NCBI GenBank assembly: GCA_023666975.1
Contig: JAMPAW010000008.1
Location: 22,134-57,257 of the forward strand
DNA from: Clostridium sp.
GTDB lineage: Bacteria > Bacillota_A > Clostridia > Lachnospirales > Lachnospiraceae
DNA length: 35,124 nt
Direction of reading: 5' to 3'
Shown: positions 7,995 to 16,292 of the stretch, piece after piece
How the letters are laid out: each line of letters begins with the position of its first letter
How positions within the stretch are numbered: position 1 is the stretch's first letter
Notes under the pieces: generated by a model
Seen by the model: the letters and a program-made list of their open reading frames with translations, nothing else
Told to the model about the DNA's origin: nothing
The model's database searches: none
Made by a program: the position numbers and the translations under genes

Positions 7995-9026
7995 ATGATT
8001 ACAGAAGCAGTAAAGAAATTAGTAGAAAGACAGGATTTGACTTATGATGAGGCTTTGGGCTGCATGGATGAGATTTTTAGCGGCGAGGCAGAGGAAATGC
8101 AGACGGCGGCATATCTGACCGCACTGCGCATGAAAGGGGAAACTGTCGAGGAAATTTCCGCAAGCGCAAGAGGAATGCGCAACCATGCGGCACATTTGGA
8201 GCATGAAGGAATGGATGTGTTGGAGATTGTGGGTACCGGCGGCGATTGTGCAAACTCCTTCAATATCTCAACTACCAGTGGTTTTGTAGCTGCAGCGGCA
8301 GGAATACCGATTGCCAAGCATGGAAACCGCAGTGTATCCAGTAAATGTGGTGCGGCAGACGTGTTGGAGGCTCTTGGCGTAGACATTACGATTGCGCCGG
8401 AAAAGATGTCGGAGGTATTACGGGAAACCAATATGAGCTTTATGTTTGCCCAGATTTATCATAAAGCGATGAAATATGTGGCACCGGTCAGGGGAAAGCT
8501 GGGAATTCGTACAATATTTAATATTCTGGGTCCGCTGACCAATCCTGCAAATGCCGGTATGCAGTTGATGGGAGTGTATGAGGAAGCATTAGTGGAGCCA
8601 ATGGCAAAAGTGTTGAGCCAGCTGGGCGTTACAGATGGTATGGTTGTGTATGGAACGGATTGTCTGGATGAAATCTCTATGTGTGCACCGACGGTTGTTT
8701 GTGAAATCCGAAACGGAGAGTTCAACAATTATACCATAAATCCTGAACAATTTGGATTTGATAAATGTGACAAAAAAGAGCTTGTGGGAGGAGATCCGCA
8801 GGAAAACGCTGCGATTACCAGAGCGATATTGAGCGGCGAGGAAAGAGGAGCAAAGAGGAATGCAGTAGTACTGAACGCAGCGGCATGCATTTATATTGCA
8901 AAAAAGGCAGAGAGTATACAGGAAGCGGTAAAAATAGCGGAAGAGATGATTGACAGTGGAAAAGCCCTTCAGGTACTTGAGCAGTTTATTGCGGCGACAA
9001 AGCAGCGTGGCAGTAAGGCTGACTAA
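7995..9026 (+). CDS. trpD: Anthranilate phosphoribosyltransferase
   Basis: 343 residues, of normal length. It joins anthranilate to PRPP to give phosphoribosylanthranilate. The PRPP-binding GTGGD lies at 80-84 and HGNRS at 109-113. An in-frame GTG at 7992 is possible, but the ATG at 7995 gives the usual N terminus (MITEAVKKL) and sits nine bases after AGGAGG. The gene begins a second block (trpDCBA) after the fold-back element. It has its own strong ribosome site, so translation does not depend on trpG. Its product is the substrate of the missing TrpF. Confidence 0.96.
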   Translation: MITEAVKKLVERQDLTYDEALGCMDEIFSGEAEEMQTAAYLTALRMKGETVEEISASARGMRNHAAHLEHEGMDVLEIVGTGGDCANSFNISTTSGFVAAAAGIPIAKHGNRSVSSKCGAADVLEALGVDITIAPEKMSEVLRETNMSFMFAQIYHKAMKYVAPVRGKLGIRTIFNILGPLTNPANAGMQLMGVYEEALVEPMAKVLSQLGVTDGMVVYGTDCLDEISMCAPTVVCEIRNGEFNNYTINPEQFGFDKCDKKELVGGDPQENAAITRAILSGEERGAKRNAVVLNAAACIYIAKKAESIQEAVKIAEEMIDSGKALQVLEQFIAATKQRGSKAD

Positions 9027-9058
9027 GAGATTGAATGTAAGAAAAATGGAGGTGCGGA

Positions 9059-9868
9059 ATGGCTGCAGATATTTTGGAAAGAATTGCTGCGGATAAGCGG
9101 CTTCAGGTGGCTGAAGAAAAGAAAAAAATCTCTGTGGAGCAGATGAAGGAGATGGCATTAGCAGCAAAGCGCATATTACCGGATTTTCGCTTTGAACAGG
9201 CATTGAGGGGAGAACGGATATCCTTTATCTGTGAGGTGAAAAAAGCCTCTCCCTCAAAAGGGGTGATTGCCGAAGAGTTTCCCTATGTGGATATTGCAAT
9301 GGAGTATGAACGTGCCGGTGCGGATTGCCTTTCCGTACTGACAGAGCCAAAGTACTTTTTGGGCAGTGACCGGTATTTGGAAGAAATCCGCCAGGCGGTA
9401 AGCCTGCCGCTGCTGCGGAAGGATTTTACCGTGGATACTTACCAGATTTATCAGGCGAGAGTTCTCGGCGCCGATGCGGTTTTACTAATATGTGCCCTGT
9501 TAGACGAGCATCAGATAAAGGAGAGTATAGCGATATGTGACGAACTGGGACTGTCTGCTCTGGTGGAGGCTCACGATGAGGAAGAAATCCGGCAGGCGGT
9601 AAATGCAGGTGCCAGAGTAATTGGTGTCAATAACCGCAATCTGAAGGATTTTACCGTGGATGTTCATCACAGTATCCGGCTGCGTCGATTTGCTCCGGAG
9701 GGAACACTCTTTGTTACAGAGAGCGGAATTAGCTCCAGAGAAGATGTGGCAGCCTGTGAGAAAGAACAGGCGGATGCAGTTCTCGTAGGCGAAGTTTTAA
9801 TGCGGGCAGCGGATAAAAAGCAAAAATTGGCACAACTGCGAGGGAAATGTGAGAAAAATGTCGAATAA
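9059..9868 (+). CDS. trpC: Indole-3-glycerol phosphate synthase
   Basis: 269 residues, a single-domain TIM barrel. It cyclises CdRP to indole-3-glycerol phosphate with loss of CO2. The signature ICEVKKASPSKG (about 57-68) and RKDF (about 119-122) are present, and GVNNRN lies further on. The start follows GGAGGT by five bases. The protein ends at normal IGPS length, so it is not the TrpC-TrpF fusion found in enterobacteria. No trpF follows; a 92-base repeat-bearing gap leads directly to trpB. Confidence 0.96.
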   Translation: MAADILERIAADKRLQVAEEKKKISVEQMKEMALAAKRILPDFRFEQALRGERISFICEVKKASPSKGVIAEEFPYVDIAMEYERAGADCLSVLTEPKYFLGSDRYLEEIRQAVSLPLLRKDFTVDTYQIYQARVLGADAVLLICALLDEHQIKESIAICDELGLSALVEAHDEEEIRQAVNAGARVIGVNNRNLKDFTVDVHHSIRLRRFAPEGTLFVTESGISSREDVAACEKEQADAVLVGEVLMRAADKKQKLAQLRGKCEKNVE

Positions 9869-9926
9869 AAATGTGAATGCGACAAAAAATCTCACATTAT
9901 ACAGAATGATTGCAAAAATGTGAGAA
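9846..9926 (+). repeat. Short direct and inverted repeats at the expected trpF position
   Basis: AAATGTGAGAA occurs at 9846-9856 and again at 9916-9926. TCTCACATT (9890-9898) is the inverted copy and forms a 9-bp hairpin with AATGTGAGA (9917-9925). The first copy overlaps the end of trpC. The repeats lie where trpF is usually found between trpC and trpB. They may be a structural element of the mRNA or a trace of a past rearrangement; the sequence alone does not decide. Confidence 0.6.
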
Positions 9927-9960
9927 TGTATCTTGAACAGCAAAACGGAAAGGAGCAGCT

Positions 9961-11145
9961 ATGGAGACAGGAAGATATGGGCAGTACGGCGGACAGTATG
10001 TGCCGGAAACCTTAATGAATGCAGTACATGAATTAGAGGAGGCATACCGTCATTATAAGAATGATGAGGAATTTGTCAGGGAGTTAGATGATTTGATGAA
10101 AAATTATGCCGGAAGACCTTCTCTGCTGTACTATGCGGAAAAAATGACAAAAGACCTCGGCGGGGCAAAGATTTATTTAAAGCGGGAGGATTTAAACCAT
10201 ACCGGTTCCCACAAGATTAATAATGTGCTCGGACAGGTCCTGCTGGCGAAAAAAATGGGTAAGACCAGAGTGATTGCTGAGACGGGTGCCGGTCAGCATG
10301 GTGTTGCTACGGCCACGGCGGCAGCGCTTATGGGAATGGAATGTGAAATCTTTATGGGTAAAGAGGATACGGAGCGACAGGCGCTGAATGTGTTTCGCAT
10401 GGAGCTTCTGGGCGCAAAGGTTCACCCGGTAATGACGGGAACCATGACGCTGAAGGATGCAGTAAACGAGGCGATGAGAGAATGGACGTCCCGTGTGGAC
10501 GATACATTATATGTTCTGGGCTCTGTTATGGGACCGCATCCGTTTCCGATGATTGTGCGGGATTTTCAGAGTGTCATCAGCAAGGAGAGCAGACAACAGA
10601 TTCTGGAGGCGGAAGGAAAGCTTCCTGATGTGGTGGTGGCCTGTGTAGGCGGTGGAAGCAATGCTATGGGGTCTTTCTATGAATATATAGAAGATGAGGG
10701 GGTTGAACTGGTCGGTTGTGAGGCAGCGGGGCTGGGAGTGGATAATCCTCGAAATGCGGCAACGATTGCCAACGGTTCTCTGGGAATCTTTCACGGCATG
10801 AAATCACTGTTCTGCCAAAACGAGTACGGACAGATTGCTCCTGTGTATTCTATTTCTGCAGGTCTTGATTATCCGGGTATCGGACCGGAACACGCTATGC
10901 TGAATGAGACAGGGCGGGCCTCCTATGTTCCGATTACAGATGAAGAGGCGGTCGAAGCATTTGAATATCTGTCAAGGACAGAAGGGATTATTCCGGCAAT
11001 TGAGAGTGCACATGCGATTGCCCATGTGATGAAGATTGCCGGGAAGATGAATAAGGAGCAGATTATTATTGCGACGGTTTCCGGACGAGGGGACAAGGAC
11101 GTGGCGGCAATAGCAAGATATCGGGGGGTGGAAATTTATGAGTAG
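9961..11145 (+). CDS. trpB: Tryptophan synthase beta chain
   Basis: 394 residues, a normal TrpB1-type length. A PLP enzyme, it condenses indole with serine to form tryptophan. The N terminus [18 protein letters not shown]-binding Lys85 in HTGSHKINN and phosphate-binding GGGSN are all present. The start follows AAAGGAG. It overlaps trpA by eight bases, in keeping with the alpha2-beta2 complex. The N-terminal motif excludes the TrpB2 paralogue group. Confidence 0.97.
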   Translation: METGRYGQYGGQYVPETLMNAVHELEEAYRHYKNDEEFVRELDDLMKNYAGRPSLLYYAEKMTKDLGGAKIYLKREDLNHTGSHKINNVLGQVLLAKKMGKTRVIAETGAGQHGVATATAAALMGMECEIFMGKEDTERQALNVFRMELLGAKVHPVMTGTMTLKDAVNEAMREWTSRVDDTLYVLGSVMGPHPFPMIVRDFQSVISKESRQQILEAEGKLPDVVVACVGGGSNAMGSFYEYIEDEGVELVGCEAAGLGVDNPRNAATIANGSLGIFHGMKSLFCQNEYGQIAPVYSISAGLDYPGIGPEHAMLNETGRASYVPITDEEAVEAFEYLSRTEGIIPAIESAHAIAHVMKIAGKMNKEQIIIATVSGRGDKDVAAIARYRGVEIYE

Positions 11146-11917
11146 AATAGGGGACGCATTTAAAAAGGGAAAGGTGTTTATCCCGTTTATCACAGGTGGA
11201 GACCCGGATATCGAAACCAGTTATGAATTGATTCTGGCGATGGCGGAAAGTGGAGCGGATATTATTGAGATAGGGATTCCGTTTTCTGACCCCATAGCAG
11301 AGGGGCCTGTGATTCAGGAGGCAGATTTGCGGGCACTGAGTGCAGGTACGACAACGGATCAATTGTTTGAACTGGTGGTCAGGCTTCGGAAAGAAACGGA
11401 TATTCCGTTGATTTTTATGACTTATATGAATCCGATATATGTGTATGGAACGAAGCGTTTCATGGAACGCTGTGCGGCAGTGGGAATTGACGGTGTCATC
11501 GTGCCGGATGTTCCGTTCGAGGAAAAAGCAGAATTGTCGGAAAACTGCAGGGAGTATGGCATTGACCTGATCTCGATGATTGCACCTACTTCGCAGGAAC
11601 GTATCGAAACGATTGCCAGGGAGGCGGAAGGATTTATTTATTGTGTTTCTTCGCTGGGGGTTACAGGTGTCCGCTCGGAAATTACTACGGATATCGGTAC
11701 GATGGTAAAACAGGTCAAGAATGTAACAGAGATACCGGTTGCCGTAGGGTTTGGAATTTCTACTCCGGAGCAGGCACAGAAAATGGCAGGGCTGTCAGAC
11801 GGTGCCATTGTGGGAAGCGCAATTGTTAAGCTGGTAGCCCAATACGGGAGAGAAGCAGTGCCCCATGTTGCCCGTTATGTGAAACAGATGAAAGAGGGCG
11901 TAGTAAAAGCCGGATAA
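11138..11917 (+). CDS. trpA: Tryptophan synthase alpha chain
   Basis: 259 residues, a TIM barrel. It cleaves indole-3-glycerol phosphate to indole, which tunnels to TrpB. FITGGDPD (17-24), the catalytic Glu44 in [11 protein letters not shown] and [11 protein letters not shown] are seen. The position matching E. coli Asp60 is Glu55 here (DPIAEGP instead of DPLADG), a conservative change. The start overlaps the end of trpB, after GGGGGG-rich DNA acting as ribosome site. This is the last gene of the operon; a hairpin at 11929-11966 follows. Confidence 0.97.
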   Translation: MSRIGDAFKKGKVFIPFITGGDPDIETSYELILAMAESGADIIEIGIPFSDPIAEGPVIQEADLRALSAGTTTDQLFELVVRLRKETDIPLIFMTYMNPIYVYGTKRFMERCAAVGIDGVIVPDVPFEEKAELSENCREYGIDLISMIAPTSQERIETIAREAEGFIYCVSSLGVTGVRSEITTDIGTMVKQVKNVTEIPVAVGFGISTPEQAQKMAGLSDGAIVGSAIVKLVAQYGREAVPHVARYVKQMKEGVVKAG

Positions 11918-11928
11918 AGGATAAGTGG

Positions 11929-11966
11929 CTGCGGTGGGACACTCATGCTTCGGCATTCCACCGCAG
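11929..11966. terminator. Hairpin between convergent trpA and merR genes
   Basis: CTGCGGTGG (11929-11937) pairs with CCACCGCAG (11958-11966), capped by ATGC-TTCG-GCAT. It overlaps the 3' end of the minus-strand regulator gene. Neither side has a strong U-tract, so termination may be inefficient or Rho-assisted. The location between convergent genes supports a bidirectional terminator role. Confidence 0.65.
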
Positions 11967-12746
11967 TTCAAAAGCGGCATTTCCGGGATCGTATTCACTG
12001 GTTAACAATTCGGATAATGTTAATAGATAAGGGATTCTGCCGTAGCCGAAGCGCTGTTCTAACCATGGATAATTCATATTTTCAAACGCTGTCCGTTCAC
12101 AGTAAAATTTCTGTGCGGGTATTTTAATAAAATAGCGGCTGTTCTGTACGCTTTGTTCGGCAATATCCGTGTCAATATATACATAGCTTTTTCTTTCTCC
12201 CTCGTCAGCATAATTTAAAATTCCGGTTTCACTGCCGGGGTGGACGTCTGCTTTGCGCAGGTCATTATACATATGCTGCAGCAGTGTATAATACTGTTGC
12301 TTGGAAATGCTGCCGTGTATAGGAAGAGCGTAGCAGATTTTGACGGAGGTTTTGCAGATTTTGAGTCCTTTGCCTCTCATAATATGGTCACAGCGTTCCA
12401 TTTCCCTGGTCAGCTTCTCTGCATGCTCAATCTGCTTCTGAAGATATTCAATCTTTTGTCTGGCCACGTCGATGCCGTACTGCATTTGATGCCGTAAATT
12501 GACTGTTCCGGTTTCGGTATCGATAAAGGGTAACAGTTCAATTAACGGAATTCCCATTTCTACATAAAATTGAATAATGGACACAAGATGTATCTGTGAA
12601 TAAGTATAATAACGATAATTGTTCACCGGGTCAACAAATGCAGGGATGAGTATACCCAGCTTCTCATAGTAACGAAGAGACTTTGCATTAACATTTGTCA
12701 ATTTGGATAGTTCGCCAATTGTGATAAAATCGTTATTTTTCGTCAT
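11943..12746 (-). CDS. MerR-family transcriptional regulator with GyrI-like effector domain
   Basis: 267 residues from the ATG at 12746; an upstream in-frame TTG at 12755 is less well placed. An N-terminal winged helix (TIGELSKLTNVNAKSLRYYEKLGIL, with YRYYT) matches the MerR DNA-binding domain. A coiled-coil dimerisation helix follows (about 75-120). The C-terminal half (about 125-267) looks like the BmrR/GyrI-type ligand-binding fold that senses hydrophobic or drug-like compounds. There is no Cys-rich metal-sensing loop. Its own promoter has the long spacer typical of MerR control. It is divergent from the EcsC-family gene, which may be its target. The ligand is unknown. Confidence 0.88.
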   Translation of the reverse strand: MTKNNDFITIGELSKLTNVNAKSLRYYEKLGILIPAFVDPVNNYRYYTYSQIHLVSIIQFYVEMGIPLIELLPFIDTETGTVNLRHQMQYGIDVARQKIEYLQKQIEHAEKLTREMERCDHIMRGKGLKICKTSVKICYALPIHGSISKQQYYTLLQHMYNDLRKADVHPGSETGILNYADEGERKSYVYIDTDIAEQSVQNSRYFIKIPAQKFYCERTAFENMNYPWLEQRFGYGRIPYLLTLSELLTSEYDPGNAAFELRWNAEA

Positions 12747-12763
12747 TTTCCTCAAACCTTACC

Positions 12764-12795
12764 ATTATAGTATACCCTATAGTATAGTATGTAAA
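12764..12795 (-). promoter_or_regulatory. MerR-type promoter/operator with 20-bp spacer
   Basis: On the minus strand TTTACA (12790-12795) and TATAAT (12764-12769) are 20 bp apart. A dyad TATAC-N6-GTATA (12771-12786) lies inside the spacer. MerR-family activators use over-long 19-20 bp spacers with a dyad between the hexamers, so autoregulation is likely. Confidence 0.65.
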
Positions 12796-12883
12796 ATGTG
12801 AAAAGTCAATATAATAAATGCACATAAAGAACGGTGAAGCGCAAACAGAGGATTGCGTAAGTGAAATTCCTTTATGTTATATA

Positions 12884-12912
12884 TTGCAAATTGGGAGAAA
12901 AATTCATATAAT
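12884..12912 (+). promoter_or_regulatory. Sigma-A promoter of the EcsC-family gene
   Basis: TTGCAA (12884-12889) and TATAAT (12907-12912) are separated by exactly 17 bp. The start codon at 12933 lies 21 bases after the -10. Confidence 0.8.
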
Positions 12913-12932
12913 ACGATTAAAGAGGTGTACAG

Positions 12933-13766
12933 ATGAGTCAGTTTTCATGGGATAATGAATGGAGATTACAGGAGCTAAAAGAAGAATCCTTTTTGGTGAA
13001 GCATGTTATGGATAAGACACCCAAATGGGTAAATCTGGTAGAGAAAAGAGTGCCGGACACGTTACAAAATACTTTGGTGGCTGCCTTTACCAAGGCATTT
13101 GAGGCGGTATTTGAAAAAGGGGCGGGTCTGATTGAAAAGACTTATCGAAAAGACAGGCAGATTTCTCAATACAAGGAGAATGAGCGCCAGATGAACGGGG
13201 AAATATTTAACCGTAGGGCAGTAAAGCGTTTTGAACGTCAGGCCAAACGGACTGTGGCTAAGAATTTGATGATCACCTCGGTAGAGGGCATCGGATTCGG
13301 TGTTGTCGGTATGGGGATTCCTGACATTCCGGTTTTTGTTTCCGTTTTGTTAAAGAGCATATATGAAATTGCGATTAGTTATGGGTTCTCCTATACCACA
13401 GATAAGGAGAAACTGTTTATCCTTGAACTGATTGCTGCCGCATTGCAAAGCGGTGACCGTTTAAGGGTTTTAAATAGTGATTTGAATGAATTGATTGCAC
13501 GTTATGACCGTTGGGAGAGACTGCCGGATGCCGGAGAGGATATGGACGAATTTGTAATCGAACTCAAAATTGTCCGCCAGACAGATGATTCGGCAAAGTC
13601 ACTTTCCCATGAGCTGTTATACAGCAAATTTGTTCAGGGAATGACATTTGTGGGAGTGGTGGGAGGAGCCGCAGATTTAACCTGCTTAAAGCGCATTACT
13701 GATTATGCAGCGTTGAAATATAAGCGCAGGTTTTTATTGCGTCAGAGACCGGAAGCAGAGGGGTAG
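12933..13766 (+). CDS. EcsC-family protein
   Basis: 277 residues. The N-terminal region (WDNEWRLQELKEESF), the basic helix around RRAVKRFERQAKRTVAKN, the central hydrophobic stretch (GIGFGVVGMGIPDIPVFVSVLL) and the conserved GVVGGAADLTCLKRI near the end match the EcsC family, named from the Bacillus ecs locus but here without EcsA/EcsB. The molecular role is poorly known; a link with the membrane is likely from the hydrophobic centre. The start follows AAAGAGGTG. The gene has its own promoter and is divergent from merR. Confidence 0.82.
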   Translation: MSQFSWDNEWRLQELKEESFLVKHVMDKTPKWVNLVEKRVPDTLQNTLVAAFTKAFEAVFEKGAGLIEKTYRKDRQISQYKENERQMNGEIFNRRAVKRFERQAKRTVAKNLMITSVEGIGFGVVGMGIPDIPVFVSVLLKSIYEIAISYGFSYTTDKEKLFILELIAAALQSGDRLRVLNSDLNELIARYDRWERLPDAGEDMDEFVIELKIVRQTDDSAKSLSHELLYSKFVQGMTFVGVVGGAADLTCLKRITDYAALKYKRRFLLRQRPEAEG

Positions 13767-13898
13767 AGCGGAATGCCTGGCTGAATAGAATGACTGGTAA
13801 GTGCAAAGGATATATTGAACAACTGGATATATATCGTTTCGCAATAGCGGGCAGAACAGAGACGAAAGGAGAGCATGTGACAGCATGCAGGAAAGAAA

Positions 13899-14846
13899 AT
13901 GGATATAATAATAGCGATAGTTTTGTTGGTGGCGGGTTTTGCTTTGTTGATTAAGGGAGCAGACTGGTTTGTCGAGGGTGCGGCAGGAATTGCAGCCCGT
14001 TTTGGTATTCCGCAGCTTGTGATTGGTTTGACAATTGTGGCAATGGGGACTTCAGCTCCTGAGGCGGCTGTCAGCATCACGGCTGCCAGAAACGGAAACG
14101 CAGGAATTACCGTGGGAAATGTGCTGGGCAGTAATATTATGAATGTACTTGTTATTCTGGGTGTCACTTCTGTTATCACTGCGATTGCCGTGCAAAAGTC
14201 AACTATCCGCTATGAACTGCCGTTTATGCTGGCAGTTATGGTTGTGCTTTTGTTGTTTGGCTGGACAGGAGGAGAGATTGTATTAGGGGAAGGCATTGCA
14301 TTGTGGGTGCTCTTTCTCGTCTATCTGGGTTATCTGTTCATCATGGCCAAAAACGGTCAGGCAGAGGAAGGGGAAGAGAAAAAACGTCCGCTCTGGTTGC
14401 AGATTGTCATGTTGATTGTTGGTGCCTGTGCCATTGTCTTTGGCAGTGACCTTACGGTTGACAATGCCACGATTATTGCACAGAAATGCCATATGAGTGA
14501 AAGTTTGATTGGTTTGACAATTGTGGCGTTTGGGACGTCACTGCCGGAATTGGTCACCTCTGTTACGGCGGCGAAAAAAGATAAGGCAGATATTGCTATC
14601 GGTAATATTGTCGGGAGCAATATTTTTAATGTATTGTTTGTCACAGGAACTACTGCACTAATTATTCCGGTTCAGTTTGCGGCAAGTTTTATCGTGGATT
14701 CCGTGGTTGCGATTGCAGCGGGAATCCTGTTATGGGTTGGCGTATTAAAAGAGCACAAATTAAAGCGCCCTGTGGGAATCATTATGTTAGCTGGCTATGG
14801 AGTATATTTTGCGTATCTGCTAATGCAGAATTACGGAGTACTGTAA
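13899..14846 (+). CDS. CaCA-family calcium/sodium antiporter
   Basis: 315 residues, about ten membrane helices, with the two inverted alpha repeats diagnostic of the cation/Ca2+ exchanger superfamily. The first has GTSAPE at 50-55 and VGNVLGSNIMNV; the second has GTSLPE at about 212-217 and IGNIVGSNIFNV. Both conserved Glu residues that bind Ca2+ are present. It would export Ca2+ in exchange for Na+ or H+ at the cell membrane (YrbG-like). The start follows AGGAAAG. It lies 132 bases after the EcsC gene and 44 before the next gene, so it may begin a four-gene operon. The ion specificity is inferred. Confidence 0.92.
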   Translation: MDIIIAIVLLVAGFALLIKGADWFVEGAAGIAARFGIPQLVIGLTIVAMGTSAPEAAVSITAARNGNAGITVGNVLGSNIMNVLVILGVTSVITAIAVQKSTIRYELPFMLAVMVVLLLFGWTGGEIVLGEGIALWVLFLVYLGYLFIMAKNGQAEEGEEKKRPLWLQIVMLIVGACAIVFGSDLTVDNATIIAQKCHMSESLIGLTIVAFGTSLPELVTSVTAAKKDKADIAIGNIVGSNIFNVLFVTGTTALIIPVQFAASFIVDSVVAIAAGILLWVGVLKEHKLKRPVGIIMLAGYGVYFAYLLMQNYGVL

Positions 14847-14890
14847 TCAATTATTATACTTGGATTTTTTAATAAGGAGTTGATGAGTAG

Positions 14891-15472
14891 ATGAGTGATG
14901 GCAGACGATTGGGAATTTTTGGAAGAATTAAAAGTAACCTGATTAAATGGTGGCAGTTTACAGTCCTTCCGGTGTTACGGATTAATAATGATGCCTCTAA
15001 ATGGTCGGAGCGGTTTAAGACCAATAATCAGGAAGAGCCGGTCAAAGAGGACACAGATAGCCCTCTACAGCAGGCTGCGGAAAATGAGAAGCCGCAAGAG
15101 AATACTGAGCCAGTGGAAGAGCCGGTATCAAAGGAACAGGCAGCCGGCAGTGACCCGTTAGAGGTGTTAAACCGGATTCAGAATGAAAAGAATTACATAT
15201 ACCAGCAGGAAATTGAACGGGAGCGCAGCAAACGGGAGGAACAGGAGCGGATTGCCTCGATTATGAATGCCAACAAAGTAAATGTAAATGCATTTATAGA
15301 AGCTGGAAAGGCGGCGATTGAGTCCAATCAGGAAGCTGCCGCAGAACTCACGGACGAGGAGGCAAGGCGGGCACAGGAAATTATAGACCGCCTGAACAGG
15401 GAAGCAGAGGAGGACGAGGCGAAAAAGCAGGCTGAGATTGAGGAGGCCAAAAGACAGGCTGAGCAGAAGTAA
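14891..15472 (+). CDS. Hypothetical coiled-coil protein
   Basis: 193 residues. The family is not recognised. The basic N terminus holds KSNLIKWWQF, possibly membrane-associating. An acidic, Glu/Pro/Gln-rich linker follows (about 45-95). From about 105 onward it is a long charged coiled coil (NEKNYIYQQEIERERSKREE and a tail of repeated EEAKRQAE-type segments). No transmembrane segment or catalytic motif is visible. The start follows AAGGAG. It lies between the antiporter and HD-GYP genes and probably shares their transcript. A scaffolding or adaptor role is only a guess. Confidence 0.7.
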   Translation: MSDGRRLGIFGRIKSNLIKWWQFTVLPVLRINNDASKWSERFKTNNQEEPVKEDTDSPLQQAAENEKPQENTEPVEEPVSKEQAAGSDPLEVLNRIQNEKNYIYQQEIERERSKREEQERIASIMNANKVNVNAFIEAGKAAIESNQEAAAELTDEEARRAQEIIDRLNREAEEDEAKKQAEIEEAKRQAEQK

Positions 15473-15518
15473 AGCGGATAAACAGAATAAAATACCTGAC
15501 TTTGTGTGAGGGATGAGT

Positions 15519-16292
15519 ATGGAGATTGAGGACGGAAGCAGAACGATATATGCAGCTCTGGCACAGGCAGATGAGGGTATACTGCGCACTATGTTGCGCA
15601 AACACAGTGAACATTTGGTAAATGTACTGTATGATATTATTCGCTGCAATAATGTGGAATCATTAGTGCATATTCAGTATGTTCAGGGATATACCCGAAT
15701 TTTGGCGCAGTCTTATGCCAAAATATTTCCGAGAGCCAGAATGACTTCAAAAAAGATTGATATGATTGTTGATGCGGCAGGACTGCACGATATTGGAAAG
15801 ATTGCAATACCGGATGCCGTATTGTCGAGAGTTGGCAAATTATCCGATGCTGAGATGGAATTGATGAAGGAACATACAGTGAAAGGGTATCAGCTGGTAA
15901 AGGTGCTGACAGAATTTGAACCGGAGGAGTACCGCCGGATTTGTTGTAATGTTTGTCTGTATCATCATGAGAAATACGATGGGACAGGATATCCCAACAA
16001 GGTGAAGAAAGACCGTATTCCGCTAGAGGCACAGCTGGTGGGATTAGCGGATATGTATGATGCACTGGTTCATTCGACGGTGAATCACCAGGCTTGCTCA
16101 AAAGAGCAGGCTTATTATATGCTGGTCAACGGACAGTGTGGCGGGCTTTCTCCAAGGATTAGGGAATGTCTGGAGGCGGGACGGGATGCGTTGGAAGCGT
16201 ACAGCGTAGATGATTTTGTGCAGACCGGGACAGACCGAACCGACAGCAGAAAGAGACAGATTGTGCAAAGTAAAGGAGAGCTTATACAATGA
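15519..16292 (+). CDS. HD-GYP domain protein (possible cyclic-dinucleotide phosphodiesterase)
   Basis: 257 residues. The metal-binding signature is present: HDIGK at 90-94, HHE at 149-151 and D-GTGYP at 154-159. HD-GYP proteins typically hydrolyse c-di-GMP or related cyclic dinucleotides, or act as signalling adaptors. There is no separate receiver or sensor domain, only about 60 N-terminal residues. The ATG at 15519 is preferred over 15513 because GAGGG ends directly before 15513. The stop overlaps the next start by four bases (ATGA), coupling it to the glycosyltransferase fusion. Substrate is inferred from family. Confidence 0.85.
   Translation: MEIEDGSRTIYAALAQADEGILRTMLRKHSEHLVNVLYDIIRCNNVESLVHIQYVQGYTRILAQSYAKIFPRARMTSKKIDMIVDAAGLHDIGKIAIPDAVLSRVGKLSDAEMELMKEHTVKGYQLVKVLTEFEPEEYRRICCNVCLYHHEKYDGTGYPNKVKKDRIPLEAQLVGLADMYDALVHSTVNHQACSKEQAYYMLVNGQCGGLSPRIRECLEAGRDALEAYSVDDFVQTGTDRTDSRKRQIVQSKGELIQ

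Noticed and set aside
8589..9203. Minus-strand open frame of 204 codons across trpD and trpC
   Set aside because: It runs antisense over two clear enzyme genes, has no ribosome site and its translation looks like a random shadow.
9890..9925. Hairpin between trpC and trpB as an intrinsic terminator
   Set aside because: There is an 18-base loop, the stem is AT-rich and no U-tract follows; termination inside the operon is unlikely.
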